The notes beneath the pieces were generated by a model. That model saw only the letters and a program-made list of their open reading frames with translations. It had not been told where the DNA came from and searched no databases. A stretch of 32,538 nucleotides of DNA. Origin: Thermoanaerobaculaceae bacterium. Lineage in GTDB: Bacteria; Acidobacteriota; Thermoanaerobaculia; Thermoanaerobaculales; Thermoanaerobaculaceae. This document shows positions 8,685-17,108 of this stretch, in pieces. The translations under genes and the position numbers were made by a program. The stretch spans positions 1 to 32,538 of the forward strand of contig JACADV010000067.1 of the NCBI GenBank assembly GCA_013388425.1, read 5' to 3'. Position 1 is the first letter of the stretch; every line of letters begins with the position of its first letter.

Positions 8685-9056
8685 CTAACCGGTGACGGTC
8701 ACGTCAGCTGCAGCCACCACGGCTCCCGAACATACAGCCCGACACGAGAAACGCCGGAGTGATCCGAAGGTTCCCTCCGAGCGAACCTCCACCTCCAGGC
8801 GATCCCCCGCGGCCACCTCCTGGAACTGGCAGACCCGGTCCAGGGCCACCAGCCGCACCTCTCCTCCTCCCTCTGGCCGAGCCACAAGGAGAATCGACTG
8901 GGCTAGCGCCTCGGCCACCAGCATCACGGGCCAAGCCGAACCGGCAGCCACGGCGCCGTCCGCGGTCACCAGCACCACGCTCCTGGCCCCGTCATCTCCC
9001 ACCTCCCGCCGTTCCACCAGGCGGAAGGGGAACGCGTGGGGGATCCCATCACGCAC
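8685..9056 (-). CDS. FabZ/ApeI-like hotdog-fold 3-hydroxyacyl-ACP dehydratase-like protein
   Basis: The 123-residue protein keeps the two FabZ-type active-site landmarks: HAFPFRLVERR (His7) and VAEALAQ (Glu49). The usual HFPGxPVMPG loop before the glutamate is reduced to AAGSAWPVMLV. A GSLRRFSCRA strand late in the protein matches the hotdog core. It would dehydrate a 3-hydroxyacyl chain on an ACP, or only bind it. GTG is the start and overlaps the stop of the acyl carrier protein gene by eight bases, so the two are translated together and likely act together. Low general similarity to FabZ argues for a specialised rather than a housekeeping role. Confidence 0.6.
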   Translation of the reverse strand: MRDGIPHAFPFRLVERREVGDDGARSVVLVTADGAVAAGSAWPVMLVAEALAQSILLVARPEGGGEVRLVALDRVCQFQEVAAGDRLEVEVRSEGTFGSLRRFSCRAVCSGAVVAAADVTVTG

Positions 9057-9321
9057 CCAGCGTCACGCCCTTTTCCTTGAGGAACGCTACCAGCGCATCC
9101 ACCGACGCGAAGGCCTTCGCCCCCACCTCCTCGTCCTGAATCCGCACCCCGAACGTCTTCTCGATGCCGATCACCAGCTCCAAGGCGTCGATGGAGTCCA
9201 ACCCCAGGCCGTCGCCAAAGAGGGGCGCCCCGTCCTCGATGTCCTCCGGCGACACGCCTTCTAGCTGCAGCCTCTCGATGATGAGTTCCTTGACCTTGCG
9301 ATGGAGCGGGGTAGTCGACAT
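9049..9321 (-). CDS. acyl carrier protein
   Basis: The 90-residue acidic protein has GLGLDSIDALEL with Ser43 as the phosphopantetheine attachment site, in the usual place before helix II. It would carry acyl intermediates for a dedicated acyl chemistry system. It is unlike a typical AcpP in its GLGLDSIDALEL form and in lacking fab genes nearby; its only companions are the hotdog protein and the STAS protein. GAGGAGG lies 11 bases ahead of the ATG, and a TATACT element just upstream suggests its own promoter. Confidence 0.9.
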   Translation of the reverse strand: MSTTPLHRKVKELIIERLQLEGVSPEDIEDGAPLFGDGLGLDSIDALELVIGIEKTFGVRIQDEEVGAKAFASVDALVAFLKEKGVTLGA

Positions 9322-9348
9322 GTCCGACCGCGTCCTCCTCGGGCGCGC

Positions 9349-9354
9349 AGTATA
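9349..9354 (-). promoter_or_regulatory. predicted -10 element of the ACP operon
   Basis: TATACT on the minus strand (five of six consensus bases) lies 27 bases ahead of the ACP start, in the 44-base gap after the glutaredoxin-like gene. No clear -35 is seen. It suggests that ACP, hotdog and STAS genes can be transcribed separately from the long upstream operon. Confidence 0.35.
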
Positions 9355-9365
9355 CCTGAGCGGCC

Positions 9366-9608
9366 TCACACCCGCCGGCGCCCCGCCCCGCTCACCTCGC
9401 TGCTCCCGCCGCCAAACCCCACGGTGACGCGCTCGTGGTCCACCACCACCGGCACCCGGCACTCCCAGGTGAGGGCCACCACCTCCTCCAGACGCTGCGG
9501 TTCTGCGCTGAGGTTCACGAGGCGAAAGACCACGCGGCGGCGCTGGAGGTCAGCGAGCAGGAGCTCGCAGTACGGACACCCGTCCACCACGTACACCACC
9601 ACGCTCAC
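9366..9608 (-). CDS. glutaredoxin-like protein
   Basis: The 80-residue protein begins with a strand followed by CPYC (Cys11, Cys14), the glutaredoxin active site, and has the cis-proline segment CRVPVVVDHE and a glycine-rich GFGGG turn. These fit a small thioredoxin-fold dithiol protein that reduces disulfides or carries Fe-S clusters. The GTG start shares four bases (GTGA) with the Era stop codon, so translation is coupled to Era. The C-terminal end is basic. It is the last gene of the nine-gene run. Confidence 0.75.
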   Translation of the reverse strand: MSVVVYVVDGCPYCELLLADLQRRRVVFRLVNLSAEPQRLEEVVALTWECRVPVVVDHERVTVGFGGGSSEVSGAGRRRV

Positions 9609-10537
9609 GGCTCGCCGGCCTCGTCGTGCCACTCCAGCTCGCTTGCCTCCACAGCCGAAAGCTCGCTCAGGAACGAGGCGTTCTCCCGCCAGCGCGGCTT
9701 CACCTTGACCTGCACATCCAAGTAGACGCGGGCCCCCAGCAGCGTTTCGATCTGGGCTCGTGCCTGGCTGCCAATCTTGCGGATCAGGTGACCGGCCCGG
9801 CCAATGACGATGGCCTTCTGGCTGGGGCGTTCCAGGACGATATCGGCCCAGATGCGCAGGAGCGGCCCCTTGGCGGTCTCCTCCTCCTCCAGGTGACGGA
9901 GCTGGACTGCCACTGCAAAGGGAAGCTCGTCCCGAACCTCTGCCAGCACCGCCTCGCGGATCAGCTCGGCGATGAAGAACCGCTCGCTCTGGGTGGTGGA
10001 GAGCGACGGATCGAGCCAGGGCTCCCCCTCGGGCAAGAGGGGGAACACCGTCGTCAGGAGCGCCTCCACCCCTTTGCCGGTGCGCGCCGAGATGGGCACG
10101 ACACCGGCGTAGCGGTGCAGCTCCGTGTAGAAGGCCATGCGCTGGGCGAGTTGCCGCTCCACCCCGGGCAGGTCGCACTTGTTGGCGATGAGGACGGCCG
10201 GCGTCCCGCTTTCGGCCACCAGGCGGGTGACGAACCGCTCCCCTTCCCCCCCCGGCTGCGAGGCATCGAAGATCTGCAGCACCACGTCCACCTCGGCCAC
10301 GGTGTCGTGCAGCACGTGCATCATTGCCACGTTCATGCGGTGGAGGGGGCGGTGGACCCCCGGAAGATCAAAGATGATGAGCTGCCCGCGCGCTTCCGTC
10401 ACCACCCCGGCAATGCGGTGGCGAGTGCTCTGTGGCTTGTCGGAAACGATGGCCACCTTCTCCCCCACCAGGGTGTTGAGGAGGGTGCTCTTCCCCGCGT
10501 TGGGGCGGCCGACCAGGGCCACGGTGCCTGAGTTCAC
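9605..10537 (-). CDS. era: GTPase Era, 16S rRNA / 30S maturation
   Basis: The 310-residue protein has the Era layout. The G domain carries GRPNAGKS (10-17), the switch I threonine in PQSTRHR, DLPG (57-60) and NKCD (119-122). The C-terminal KH domain has VIGRAGHLIRKIG. Era binds the 3' end of 16S rRNA and checks 30S assembly. GTG is the start and overlaps the CorC-like stop by four bases. The order ybeY - corC-like - era is common in bacteria and groups ribosome maturation functions. Confidence 0.97.
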   Translation of the reverse strand: MNSGTVALVGRPNAGKSTLLNTLVGEKVAIVSDKPQSTRHRIAGVVTEARGQLIIFDLPGVHRPLHRMNVAMMHVLHDTVAEVDVVLQIFDASQPGGEGERFVTRLVAESGTPAVLIANKCDLPGVERQLAQRMAFYTELHRYAGVVPISARTGKGVEALLTTVFPLLPEGEPWLDPSLSTTQSERFFIAELIREAVLAEVRDELPFAVAVQLRHLEEEETAKGPLLRIWADIVLERPSQKAIVIGRAGHLIRKIGSQARAQIETLLGARVYLDVQVKVKPRWRENASFLSELSAVEASELEWHDEAGEP

Positions 10538-11784
10538 GAGCTGGGCTCCGCCCGCCGCACGCGGACGCGCTTGAGGCGGCGCCGGTCCACCTCCACCGCC
10601 TCCAGCTCGATGCCCCGCCAGGACACCTTCTCCCCCGGTCGGGGCAACCCCCCCAGCCGCTCCAGCACGAGACCGGCCACCGAATCGTAGCCAGCTTCCG
10701 CCATCTCGATCCCGAACAGCTCTTCCAGCACCTCCACGTGCGCCGAACCTGCCACCAGGTACGTGCCTCCGCCCTCTGCCTCCACCTCGGGCCGCTCGCG
10801 CTGGTGCTCGTCCTGGATCTCGCCGACGATCTCCTCCAGCACGTCCTCCAGGGTCACGATGCCCGAGGTGCCGCCGTACTCGTCCACCACCACTGCCAGT
10901 TGTTGCCGCTTGGCCTGGAACTCCCGCAGGAGATCGCGCACCAGCTTGGTTTCGGGGACGACCAGCACCTCCCGCATGAGCTCGCCCGCCCGCGGTGCCA
11001 GGCCCGCTGCGCTGGCGCGCAGCACGTCCTTGACGTGCAGCACCCCCTCGGTGTGATCCAGGCTCTCCCGGTAAACCGGCAGGCGGCTGAACATGGAGGA
11101 GACGAACTGGCGCTGCACCTCCTCGAAGCTGGCGTCGAAGGCCAGAGCCACCACGTCGGTCCGGGGCGTCATGATCTCGCGGGCGATGGTGTCGCCCAAC
11201 TCGACGATGGACGTGATGAGCTCCGCATCCTCCCGCTCCAGGATGCCCGCCTCCTCGCCCGCCCCGATGAACGCCTCGATCTCGTGGTCGTCCACCTCCT
11301 CGCTCGCCTCGTCCCCCTCCCCCTCCTGGGCCCGTTCCTGGCGACTCAAGACGAGCAGCGCCGGCGTGAAGGGACGCAGGAACAACAAGGTGGCCACCGT
11401 GAGCCCCTCGATCCGCCCACCGTGGGCAACGGCAAAGGCCAGCGCCGCTGCCGCGAGCCACGCCAGCGCCAAGATGGCCAGCGCGGCACCACCCGGCAGG
11501 GCAACCAGGTGGGCCAAGCGGTACACGGTGGCGGCGAGCAGTAGCGCTGCCAGCCCCACCCCCACGGCCAGGGAGAGCAGGAGCCCCACGTAGCCGCCAC
11601 CGTGCCGGGGGTAACCCGGCAAGAGCTCCTCGCGGTCGGCCAGCAGGCTGCGCAGGGCAATGCCCCCCAACCGGGCCACAGCCGCAAAGCTGGAGAGCGC
11701 CAACGTCACACCCAGAAAGGCCACCGCGCAGGCCAGGGCCGCGGTGAAGGGGTTCGTCCACCACACGAGGAAGGTGCTGGTCAC
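10534..11784 (-). CDS. CNNM/CorC-type transporter-associated protein with CBS pair
   Basis: The 416-residue protein has about four N-terminal hydrophobic segments (residues 10-145), an acidic linker, then IMTPRTDVVAL and a CBS domain pair (about 200-330) including VVDEYGGTSGIVTLEDVLEEIVGEI, and a C-terminal CorC_HlyC domain (about 340-410) with YDSVAGLVLERLGGLP. The family is linked to magnesium or cobalt efflux. The membrane part is short and divergent compared with standard CNNM domains. GTG start overlaps the ybeY stop (GTGA). Confidence 0.85.
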   Translation of the reverse strand: MTSTFLVWWTNPFTAALACAVAFLGVTLALSSFAAVARLGGIALRSLLADREELLPGYPRHGGGYVGLLLSLAVGVGLAALLLAATVYRLAHLVALPGGAALAILALAWLAAAALAFAVAHGGRIEGLTVATLLFLRPFTPALLVLSRQERAQEGEGDEASEEVDDHEIEAFIGAGEEAGILEREDAELITSIVELGDTIAREIMTPRTDVVALAFDASFEEVQRQFVSSMFSRLPVYRESLDHTEGVLHVKDVLRASAAGLAPRAGELMREVLVVPETKLVRDLLREFQAKRQQLAVVVDEYGGTSGIVTLEDVLEEIVGEIQDEHQRERPEVEAEGGGTYLVAGSAHVEVLEELFGIEMAEAGYDSVAGLVLERLGGLPRPGEKVSWRGIELEAVEVDRRRLKRVRVRRAEPSS

Positions 11785-12215
11785 GGCAGGAGCTCCTGGC
11801 GTAACGCCGCCTCCAGGCGGTGCATCTCGCCGTCGTCGTGTTCGTGGTCAAAGCCGCACAGGTGGATGAGGGCATGCAACAGCAGCGTCTCCATCTCCCG
11901 AGCTACTTCCCACCCACGCGCCTCGGCCTGCCGCCGCGCCGTGTCGAGAGAAATGGCCACGTCTCCCAGGTACCGCCCCCCCTCGGGGAGCAGCGCTCCG
12001 TCCGGGAAGGAGAGGACGTCCGTCGGCACGTTCTTGCCGCGGAAGCGTCGGTTGAGGGAACGGATCGCCTCGTCCCCGCACACCAGCACCCCCACTTCGC
12101 CGGGAGGGGCGCCCAGCCGCGTCAACGCCGCCACGGCCAGCTGGCGCAGCCGCGCCGTGTCCCCCCGCTGGGGGCGGCGCTGCCAGCGCACGGAGATGCG
12201 GTAGGGACTAGCCAC
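11781..12215 (-). CDS. ybeY: rRNA maturation endoribonuclease YbeY
   Basis: The 144-residue protein carries the zinc motif HALIHLCGFDH (His114, His118, His124) and FRGKNVPTDVLSFP, both hallmarks of YbeY. It processes the 16S rRNA 3' end and takes part in ribosome quality control. The GTG start overlaps the stop of the 7TM-HD gene by eight bases. Confidence 0.96.
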   Translation of the reverse strand: MASPYRISVRWQRRPQRGDTARLRQLAVAALTRLGAPPGEVGVLVCGDEAIRSLNRRFRGKNVPTDVLSFPDGALLPEGGRYLGDVAISLDTARRQAEARGWEVAREMETLLLHALIHLCGFDHEHDDGEMHRLEAALRQELLP

Positions 12216-14481
12216 GGCGCCGGTTGAAGTCGAAGCCGGGGTAGTCGATCCGGCGGTGGAAGGCGTTGGTGAGGACCCAGTAGAAGGCCGCCCCGATCTT
12301 GTCGATATCCTTGAGGGTCAGGTCGCAGTCGTCCAGTTGGTGGTCCTCCATGACGTTTTCGATGATCTGGTCGATCATCCCCTTGATCTTGCCGGGGGTG
12401 GGCTGCTCCAGGGTGCGGCTCGCCGCCTCCACCGCGTCGGCCAAGAGGAGGATGCCCATCTCCTTGCTCCGCGGGCGGGGACCTGGGTACCGGAACTCGC
12501 TCTCCTCCACCGCTCCTCGATCGGGATCCTGCTGTTCCTTGGCGCGGGAGTAGAAGTAGCGGATGAGCTTGGTGCCGTGATGCGTGGCGATGGCCTCGCG
12601 AATCGGTTCCGGCAAGCGGTACTGCCGCGCCAGCTCCAGCCCGGCCTTCACGTGGTTGGAGACCACCAGCGAGGACATCCACGGGGAGAGGGTGTCGTGG
12701 GGGTTCTCGCCGCGCTGGTTCTCGAAGAAGTAGTCGGGCCTTGCCAACTTGCCGATGTCGTGGTAGTAGCAGCAGACCCGCACCAGCAGCGCGTTGGCAC
12801 CGATGGCCTCCGCGGCCGCCTCCGCCAGGTTGGCCATCGCCAGCGAGTGCTGGAACGTCCCCGGAGCCTCGTTGGCAAGGCGCTTGAGGAGCGGGAGGTT
12901 GGGGTTGGACAGCTCCAGCAGGCGAATGTCCGTGACCCGGCCGGTGGCCGACTCCAGAACCGGCAGGAAGAAGCTCGCAACGGCAGCCGAGGCCATGGCA
13001 CCCACCGTAGCCGCCCCCAGCTGCGTGAACAGCAGGCCAGCGGCCATCTCGCGACCGTGGTACAGGTCGAGGCCCACCACACACGCCACGTTCACCACGG
13101 CGACCAGCAGACCGACCCGGGCGAAGACATTCCGCTCCTTCAGCCGTTGCGAGGCAAACGCCCCGGCGACCCCCGAGATGACGGCGAGCACCCCCACCCC
13201 CGTCTCCCCGCCCAGCATCAGCGACACCAAAACCGCCTGAATTGCAGCCAGCAGCACGGCTGCCGGCATGCCGTACATGAGCCCGCCCACGATGGGGCCC
13301 GCCGCGTGGGGCAACGCCGGCAGGTAGTCCTCCCACCCAGCTCCCGCCGGGTAGGGGGTACTGGCAGCCACGCCCGCCACCACGAACGCTGCGGCTCGCT
13401 CCGCCAGCAGCGCAAAGATGGTGAGGAGCACGAGGGCACCGAAATGGCTGCGGGCCGCTTCGCTCGCCGCCGTCTCCCGCCGCACAAAGAAGAACAGGGA
13501 GGCAGCCAGGAGCACCGAGAGCATGGCCGAACCCAACACGCGCCACAGCCGCGTGGAGACGCTCTGCGGCATGGCCAGCGCCCCCAGCAGCCGGGCCGTC
13601 TGGGGCGTTACCTCGTCCCCCCGCCGCACCAGCACCTTGCCCCGTGGCAACGACACCGAAACATCCTCCACGGCCGAAGCAGCCTTGATGCGACGGGCGA
13701 GGGTCTCGCCGCGATCCGGCACCAGATTCGGCGTCACCGACCGGGCGAGAAAGGACGCCAGCACCGCCCGACGCCGGCGGCTCAAGCCCGGCTCGCCGGT
13801 GAGCAGCTGCTCGATGGTCTCGGACAGGCCCGAGGAGGCGTCCACGAACCGGTACACGTCCAGCTCCACCCACTCTTTGCCCGCGGTGTCGCGCACGGTA
13901 ATCCCGCGCTCGCTGCTCTGGAGCAGTTCGAGGCGGTTGGCCACCACCCCGTACCGGTAGAGCCGGGACACCACCTCGGTGAGGGTGGTCAACAGCTCCT
14001 CGCTGAACTTGTCGGCGCGCAGCACCGCTGCCTCGGCAGGCGACACCACCAGCCCCGACGCCTTGGACAGGCGCGCCGCCAGCGCCGCGTCGGCGTCGCC
14101 CAGCTCCTGCCTCCCCTCGGCGAACATCCGGGCGAGGGCCGAGTTGAGCTGCGCCGGCACGCTCAGATCCAGGGTATAGACGGGAAGGACGTTCAGCGCC
14201 GCCTGTCGGCGCTTCTCCTCCGTCGATTCCGGGTCAGGGAGGGTGACGGGCCGGTGCACCACCACGTCCGTGGGCGCAATGGACCCTGCCGGCAACGCCG
14301 GATAGTCCCCGGCCCCGCGCGGAGCCACGAGCCAGGTGGTAACCACAACCAGGCCGACCCCCCACAGCCAGCTCCGGGACAGGAGACGCTGGCGCATGCG
14401 CAACAGTTCGCTGCGGTTGGCCACCAGCCGCTGCGTGAACGCCCGGTGCGGGCGTGGCGAGCCCTCGGATTGGCGCGTCAT
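12208..14481 (-). CDS. PgpH-like 7TM-HD domain phosphohydrolase (probable c-di-AMP phosphodiesterase)
   Basis: The 757-residue protein has one N-terminal membrane helix (about 38-55), a large extracytoplasmic 7TMR-HDED region (about 60-300), a run of about seven hydrophobic helices (about 305-515), and a cytoplasmic HD domain. Metal ligands are visible at His545 (FQHSLAMANL), His574-Asp575 (YYHDIGKL), THHGTKL and further acidic residues. PgpH of Listeria hydrolyses c-di-AMP, and the family usually sits upstream of ybeY and downstream of phoH, as here. Its ATG overlaps the phoH stop (ATGA). The substrate is inferred from the family. Confidence 0.9.
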   Translation of the reverse strand: MTRQSEGSPRPHRAFTQRLVANRSELLRMRQRLLSRSWLWGVGLVVVTTWLVAPRGAGDYPALPAGSIAPTDVVVHRPVTLPDPESTEEKRRQAALNVLPVYTLDLSVPAQLNSALARMFAEGRQELGDADAALAARLSKASGLVVSPAEAAVLRADKFSEELLTTLTEVVSRLYRYGVVANRLELLQSSERGITVRDTAGKEWVELDVYRFVDASSGLSETIEQLLTGEPGLSRRRRAVLASFLARSVTPNLVPDRGETLARRIKAASAVEDVSVSLPRGKVLVRRGDEVTPQTARLLGALAMPQSVSTRLWRVLGSAMLSVLLAASLFFFVRRETAASEAARSHFGALVLLTIFALLAERAAAFVVAGVAASTPYPAGAGWEDYLPALPHAAGPIVGGLMYGMPAAVLLAAIQAVLVSLMLGGETGVGVLAVISGVAGAFASQRLKERNVFARVGLLVAVVNVACVVGLDLYHGREMAAGLLFTQLGAATVGAMASAAVASFFLPVLESATGRVTDIRLLELSNPNLPLLKRLANEAPGTFQHSLAMANLAEAAAEAIGANALLVRVCCYYHDIGKLARPDYFFENQRGENPHDTLSPWMSSLVVSNHVKAGLELARQYRLPEPIREAIATHHGTKLIRYFYSRAKEQQDPDRGAVEESEFRYPGPRPRSKEMGILLLADAVEAASRTLEQPTPGKIKGMIDQIIENVMEDHQLDDCDLTLKDIDKIGAAFYWVLTNAFHRRIDYPGFDFNRRRG

Positions 14482-15449
14482 GCCTCCCCTTTGCGGCGCT
14501 GCTCCTCGAACCGCTCGTACGCCGCCACCACCTGCTCCACCAACCGGTGCCGCACCACGTCTTCCTTGGTGAAGTCCACAAAGGCAATCCCGTTCATGGG
14601 CGCCAGGATCTGTCGCGCCTGTACGAGTCCGGAAACGCGGTCACCCGGCAGATCGATCTGCGTGACATCCCCCGTGATCACCACCTTGGAGTGGAACCCC
14701 ATGCGGGTGAGAAACATTTTCATTTGCTCCGGGGTGGTGTTCTGGGCCTCGTCCAGGAGGATGAAGGAGTCGTTCAAGGTGCGGCCCCGCATGAAGGCCA
14801 GGGGGGCAATCTCGATGATGCCTCGCTCCAGGTGGCGCGACACTTTCTCGTAGCCGAGGATGTCGTACAGCGCGTCGTAAACCGGCCGCAGGTACGGGTT
14901 GACCTTCTCCACCAGGTCTCCGGGGAGGAAGCCCAGCTTCTCCCCCGCCTCCACGGCAGGACGCGTAAGGACGATGCGCCGCACGCGTCGCTCCGCCAGC
15001 GCGGCCGCCGCCATGGCCACGGCCAGGTACGTCTTGCCAGTCCCCGCCGGCCCGATGGCAAAGACGATGTCGTTCTTGACCACCGTCTGGATGAACAGGC
15101 GCTGCTTGAGGTTTCTCGGCACGAGGACGCGTTTGACCGCCTCGGGAATGGTCGAATCGGTGAAGAAGTGGACCAGATCGGCTTCGGGGTCCTCCTCCAG
15201 GACGCGGACAGCGGTGCGGAACTCGTCCTTCCCGACGCTGTAGCCGCTGGCCACGAGCTTGCCCAGGCCGTCCAGCACCCGTTCAGCCCTCCGGACCGCC
15301 CCTTCGTCGCCGTCCAGGGCCACCGTGTCCCCCCGCGCCTGAACCTTCACCCCGAGACGTTCCGCCAGGTAGCGGAAGTTCTCGTCCAAGGTGCCCGACA
15401 GGCTCGCCAGCCCACCAGCGGGGAGCGTCACGGTGGCCGTCACGCGCAC
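14478..15449 (-). CDS. PhoH-like ATPase
   Basis: The 323-residue protein has the PhoH layout: about 110 N-terminal residues of the KH-like/PIN-less type, then a P-loop with GPAGTGKT (Lys139) and a Walker B segment FILLDEAQNTT, followed by GDVTQIDLP. The cellular role of PhoH is not settled; links to RNA metabolism are suggested because it is regularly found beside ybeY and era. GTG start overlaps the preceding dehydrogenase stop by ten bases. Confidence 0.92.
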   Translation of the reverse strand: MRVTATVTLPAGGLASLSGTLDENFRYLAERLGVKVQARGDTVALDGDEGAVRRAERVLDGLGKLVASGYSVGKDEFRTAVRVLEEDPEADLVHFFTDSTIPEAVKRVLVPRNLKQRLFIQTVVKNDIVFAIGPAGTGKTYLAVAMAAAALAERRVRRIVLTRPAVEAGEKLGFLPGDLVEKVNPYLRPVYDALYDILGYEKVSRHLERGIIEIAPLAFMRGRTLNDSFILLDEAQNTTPEQMKMFLTRMGFHSKVVITGDVTQIDLPGDRVSGLVQARQILAPMNGIAFVDFTKEDVVRHRLVEQVVAAYERFEEQRRKGEA

Positions 15450-16558
15450 AGCTCCAGGACGGCTTCGCGCACGGCTCGTCCCACCTCTGCGGTGGTGCAG
15501 GTGCCGCCAAGATCCGGCGTGACGTGCCCGGACTGGATCACCCGCCGCACCGCCGCCTCCACCGCTGCTGCCGTCCCCCCCTTACCCAGATGACGCAGCA
15601 AGAGGCCAAAGGAGAGTACCGCTGCCAGAGGGTTGGCCCAGCCGGCGCCGGCCGGCGGCGGCGCCGAACCGTGCACCGGTTCGAACATGGCCGCCCCTCC
15701 CGGGTGGAGGTTCGCCGACGGGGCCATCCCCAACCCCCCCTGGAGCGCGGCCCCCACATCGGTGAGGATGTCGCCGAACAGGTTGTCCGTTACCACCACA
15801 TCGAAGCGGGCCGGGTTCTTGACCAGCTCGTGGGCCGCTACGTCCACGTACATCGTCTCGGTTTCGAGACCGGGGAAAGCTTCCGCCACCTGGGCAAACA
15901 CCTGTCGCCACAGGCCACCGGCGCGCGGCAGGGCGCTGGCCTTGTCCACCAGGGTCACCCGGCGCCGCCCCTCCCCCTGGGCATACTCGCAGGCGGCCCG
16001 CACGATCCGCTCCACGCCCCGCCGCGTGACCACCATCTCCTCGACCGCCAGCTCGTCCTGGCCGCCGCGCCGCAGGGTGCCACCGATGCCCGCGTACAGC
16101 CCCTCGGTGTTTTCGCGGAAGAACACCATGTCGATGGCGCTGGCCTCCACGTGGGAAAGCGGGTTCAGGCGCGCGTCGAGGCAGCGGACCGGTCGGAAGT
16201 TCACGTACAGGTCCAGCTCCCGCCGCATCCCCAGCAGGATGTCGCGAGCGTGCGCCGCATCGGGGACACGCGGGTCGCCGAGGGCGCCGACAAAGATGGC
16301 GTCACACCCCCGCAGCGCGGCGAACCCCCCGTGCGGGACGCTCTCGCCGGTGGACAGGTACCGATCGGCACCCCAGTCCAGCTCCACCACCTCCAAGTCC
16401 ACCAACCCCGCCTCGGCCAGCGCCATGAGCAGCAGGCGGACCTCCGCTGTCACGTCGCGACCGATGCCGTCCCCCGGGAGGAACGCCACTCGCCGTCGCC
16501 CGCGGTGCTCCTCCCCCGCAGCGCTGGCACCGAGATACTCCGAGCCTTCCGCCGGCAT
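15440..16558 (-). CDS. isocitrate/isopropylmalate dehydrogenase family protein
   Basis: The 372-residue protein belongs to the beta-decarboxylating dehydrogenases: LPGDGIG (27-33), RENTEGLY (148-155), catalytic Lys206 in VDKAS, and the metal-binding TDNLFGDILTD aspartates near 258-267. RENTEG is the form found in isocitrate, homoisocitrate and tartrate dehydrogenases, whereas LeuB enzymes have RELTGG, so it is probably not a leucine biosynthesis enzyme. The substrate cannot be fixed by eye. The ATG was chosen because it follows GAGGTGAGGTGGGCAAC and lies ten bases after the adenosyltransferase stop. Its place between a cobalamin enzyme and phoH gives no clear hint. Confidence 0.8.
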   Translation of the reverse strand: MPAEGSEYLGASAAGEEHRGRRRVAFLPGDGIGRDVTAEVRLLLMALAEAGLVDLEVVELDWGADRYLSTGESVPHGGFAALRGCDAIFVGALGDPRVPDAAHARDILLGMRRELDLYVNFRPVRCLDARLNPLSHVEASAIDMVFFRENTEGLYAGIGGTLRRGGQDELAVEEMVVTRRGVERIVRAACEYAQGEGRRRVTLVDKASALPRAGGLWRQVFAQVAEAFPGLETETMYVDVAAHELVKNPARFDVVVTDNLFGDILTDVGAALQGGLGMAPSANLHPGGAAMFEPVHGSAPPPAGAGWANPLAAVLSFGLLLRHLGKGGTAAAVEAAVRRVIQSGHVTPDLGGTCTTAEVGRAVREAVLELCA

Positions 16559-16568
16559 GTTGCCCACC

Positions 16569-17108
16569 TCACCTCGCAAGACGCCACGGCACGTCAGGGA
16601 TCGAGGCACGTCGGTTGAGCCACCGGGCAAGCACAAAGAGGGCGTCCGAGAGGCGGTTCAAGAACGGCACCACACCGCCCACTGCGCCCCCCTCGTCGTT
16701 GAGCGCGACCGTGGAGCGCTCAGCGCGCCGGCACACGGCGCGTGCCTGGTGCGAGAGGGCCGCAGCCCTGGTCCCGACGGGCAGGATGAAGGAGTGGAGC
16801 GGCTCCAGATCCCGCTCCATCTCGTCGATCCACTGCTCGAGCCAGGAGGGATCCGCCACCGCTGGCCCCAGCCCACGCCGACCACTGGGGTCGGCCACGA
16901 AGGCACCCACTTCGAAAAGGGCGTTCTGCACGGTGCGCACACGCTCGGCCGCCTCCACCGGCAGCCCTTCGCTCGCCAGCACCCCCAGCACCGCGTTCAG
17001 CTCGTCGATATCGCCACAGGACCCGATCCGCCGCGCTGCCTTGGAGACCCGCGACGCATCGGCCAACGACGTGACGCCGCCGTCACCGCCGCGCGTGTAA
17101 ACGCTCAC
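16569..17108 (-). CDS. PduO-type cob(I)alamin adenosyltransferase
   Basis: The 179-residue protein has the family landmarks TRGGDGG near the N-terminus (ATP binding), VQNALFEVGAFVADP, the CRRAERSTVAL segment and FLNRLSDALFVLARW. It adenosylates cob(I)alamin to make coenzyme B12. A B12-dependent enzyme such as methylmalonyl-CoA mutase would be expected elsewhere in the genome. The GTG start shares four bases (GTGA) with the stop of the sensor kinase. No B12 riboswitch precedes it, since there is no leader. Confidence 0.92.
   Translation of the reverse strand: MSVYTRGGDGGVTSLADASRVSKAARRIGSCGDIDELNAVLGVLASEGLPVEAAERVRTVQNALFEVGAFVADPSGRRGLGPAVADPSWLEQWIDEMERDLEPLHSFILPVGTRAAALSHQARAVCRRAERSTVALNDEGGAVGGVVPFLNRLSDALFVLARWLNRRASIPDVPWRLAR

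Noticed and set aside
12256-14853. A long plus-strand open frame, about 865 codons
   Set aside because: It is antisense to the pgpH-like and phoH genes, which have clear catalytic motifs; the antisense product shows no domain.
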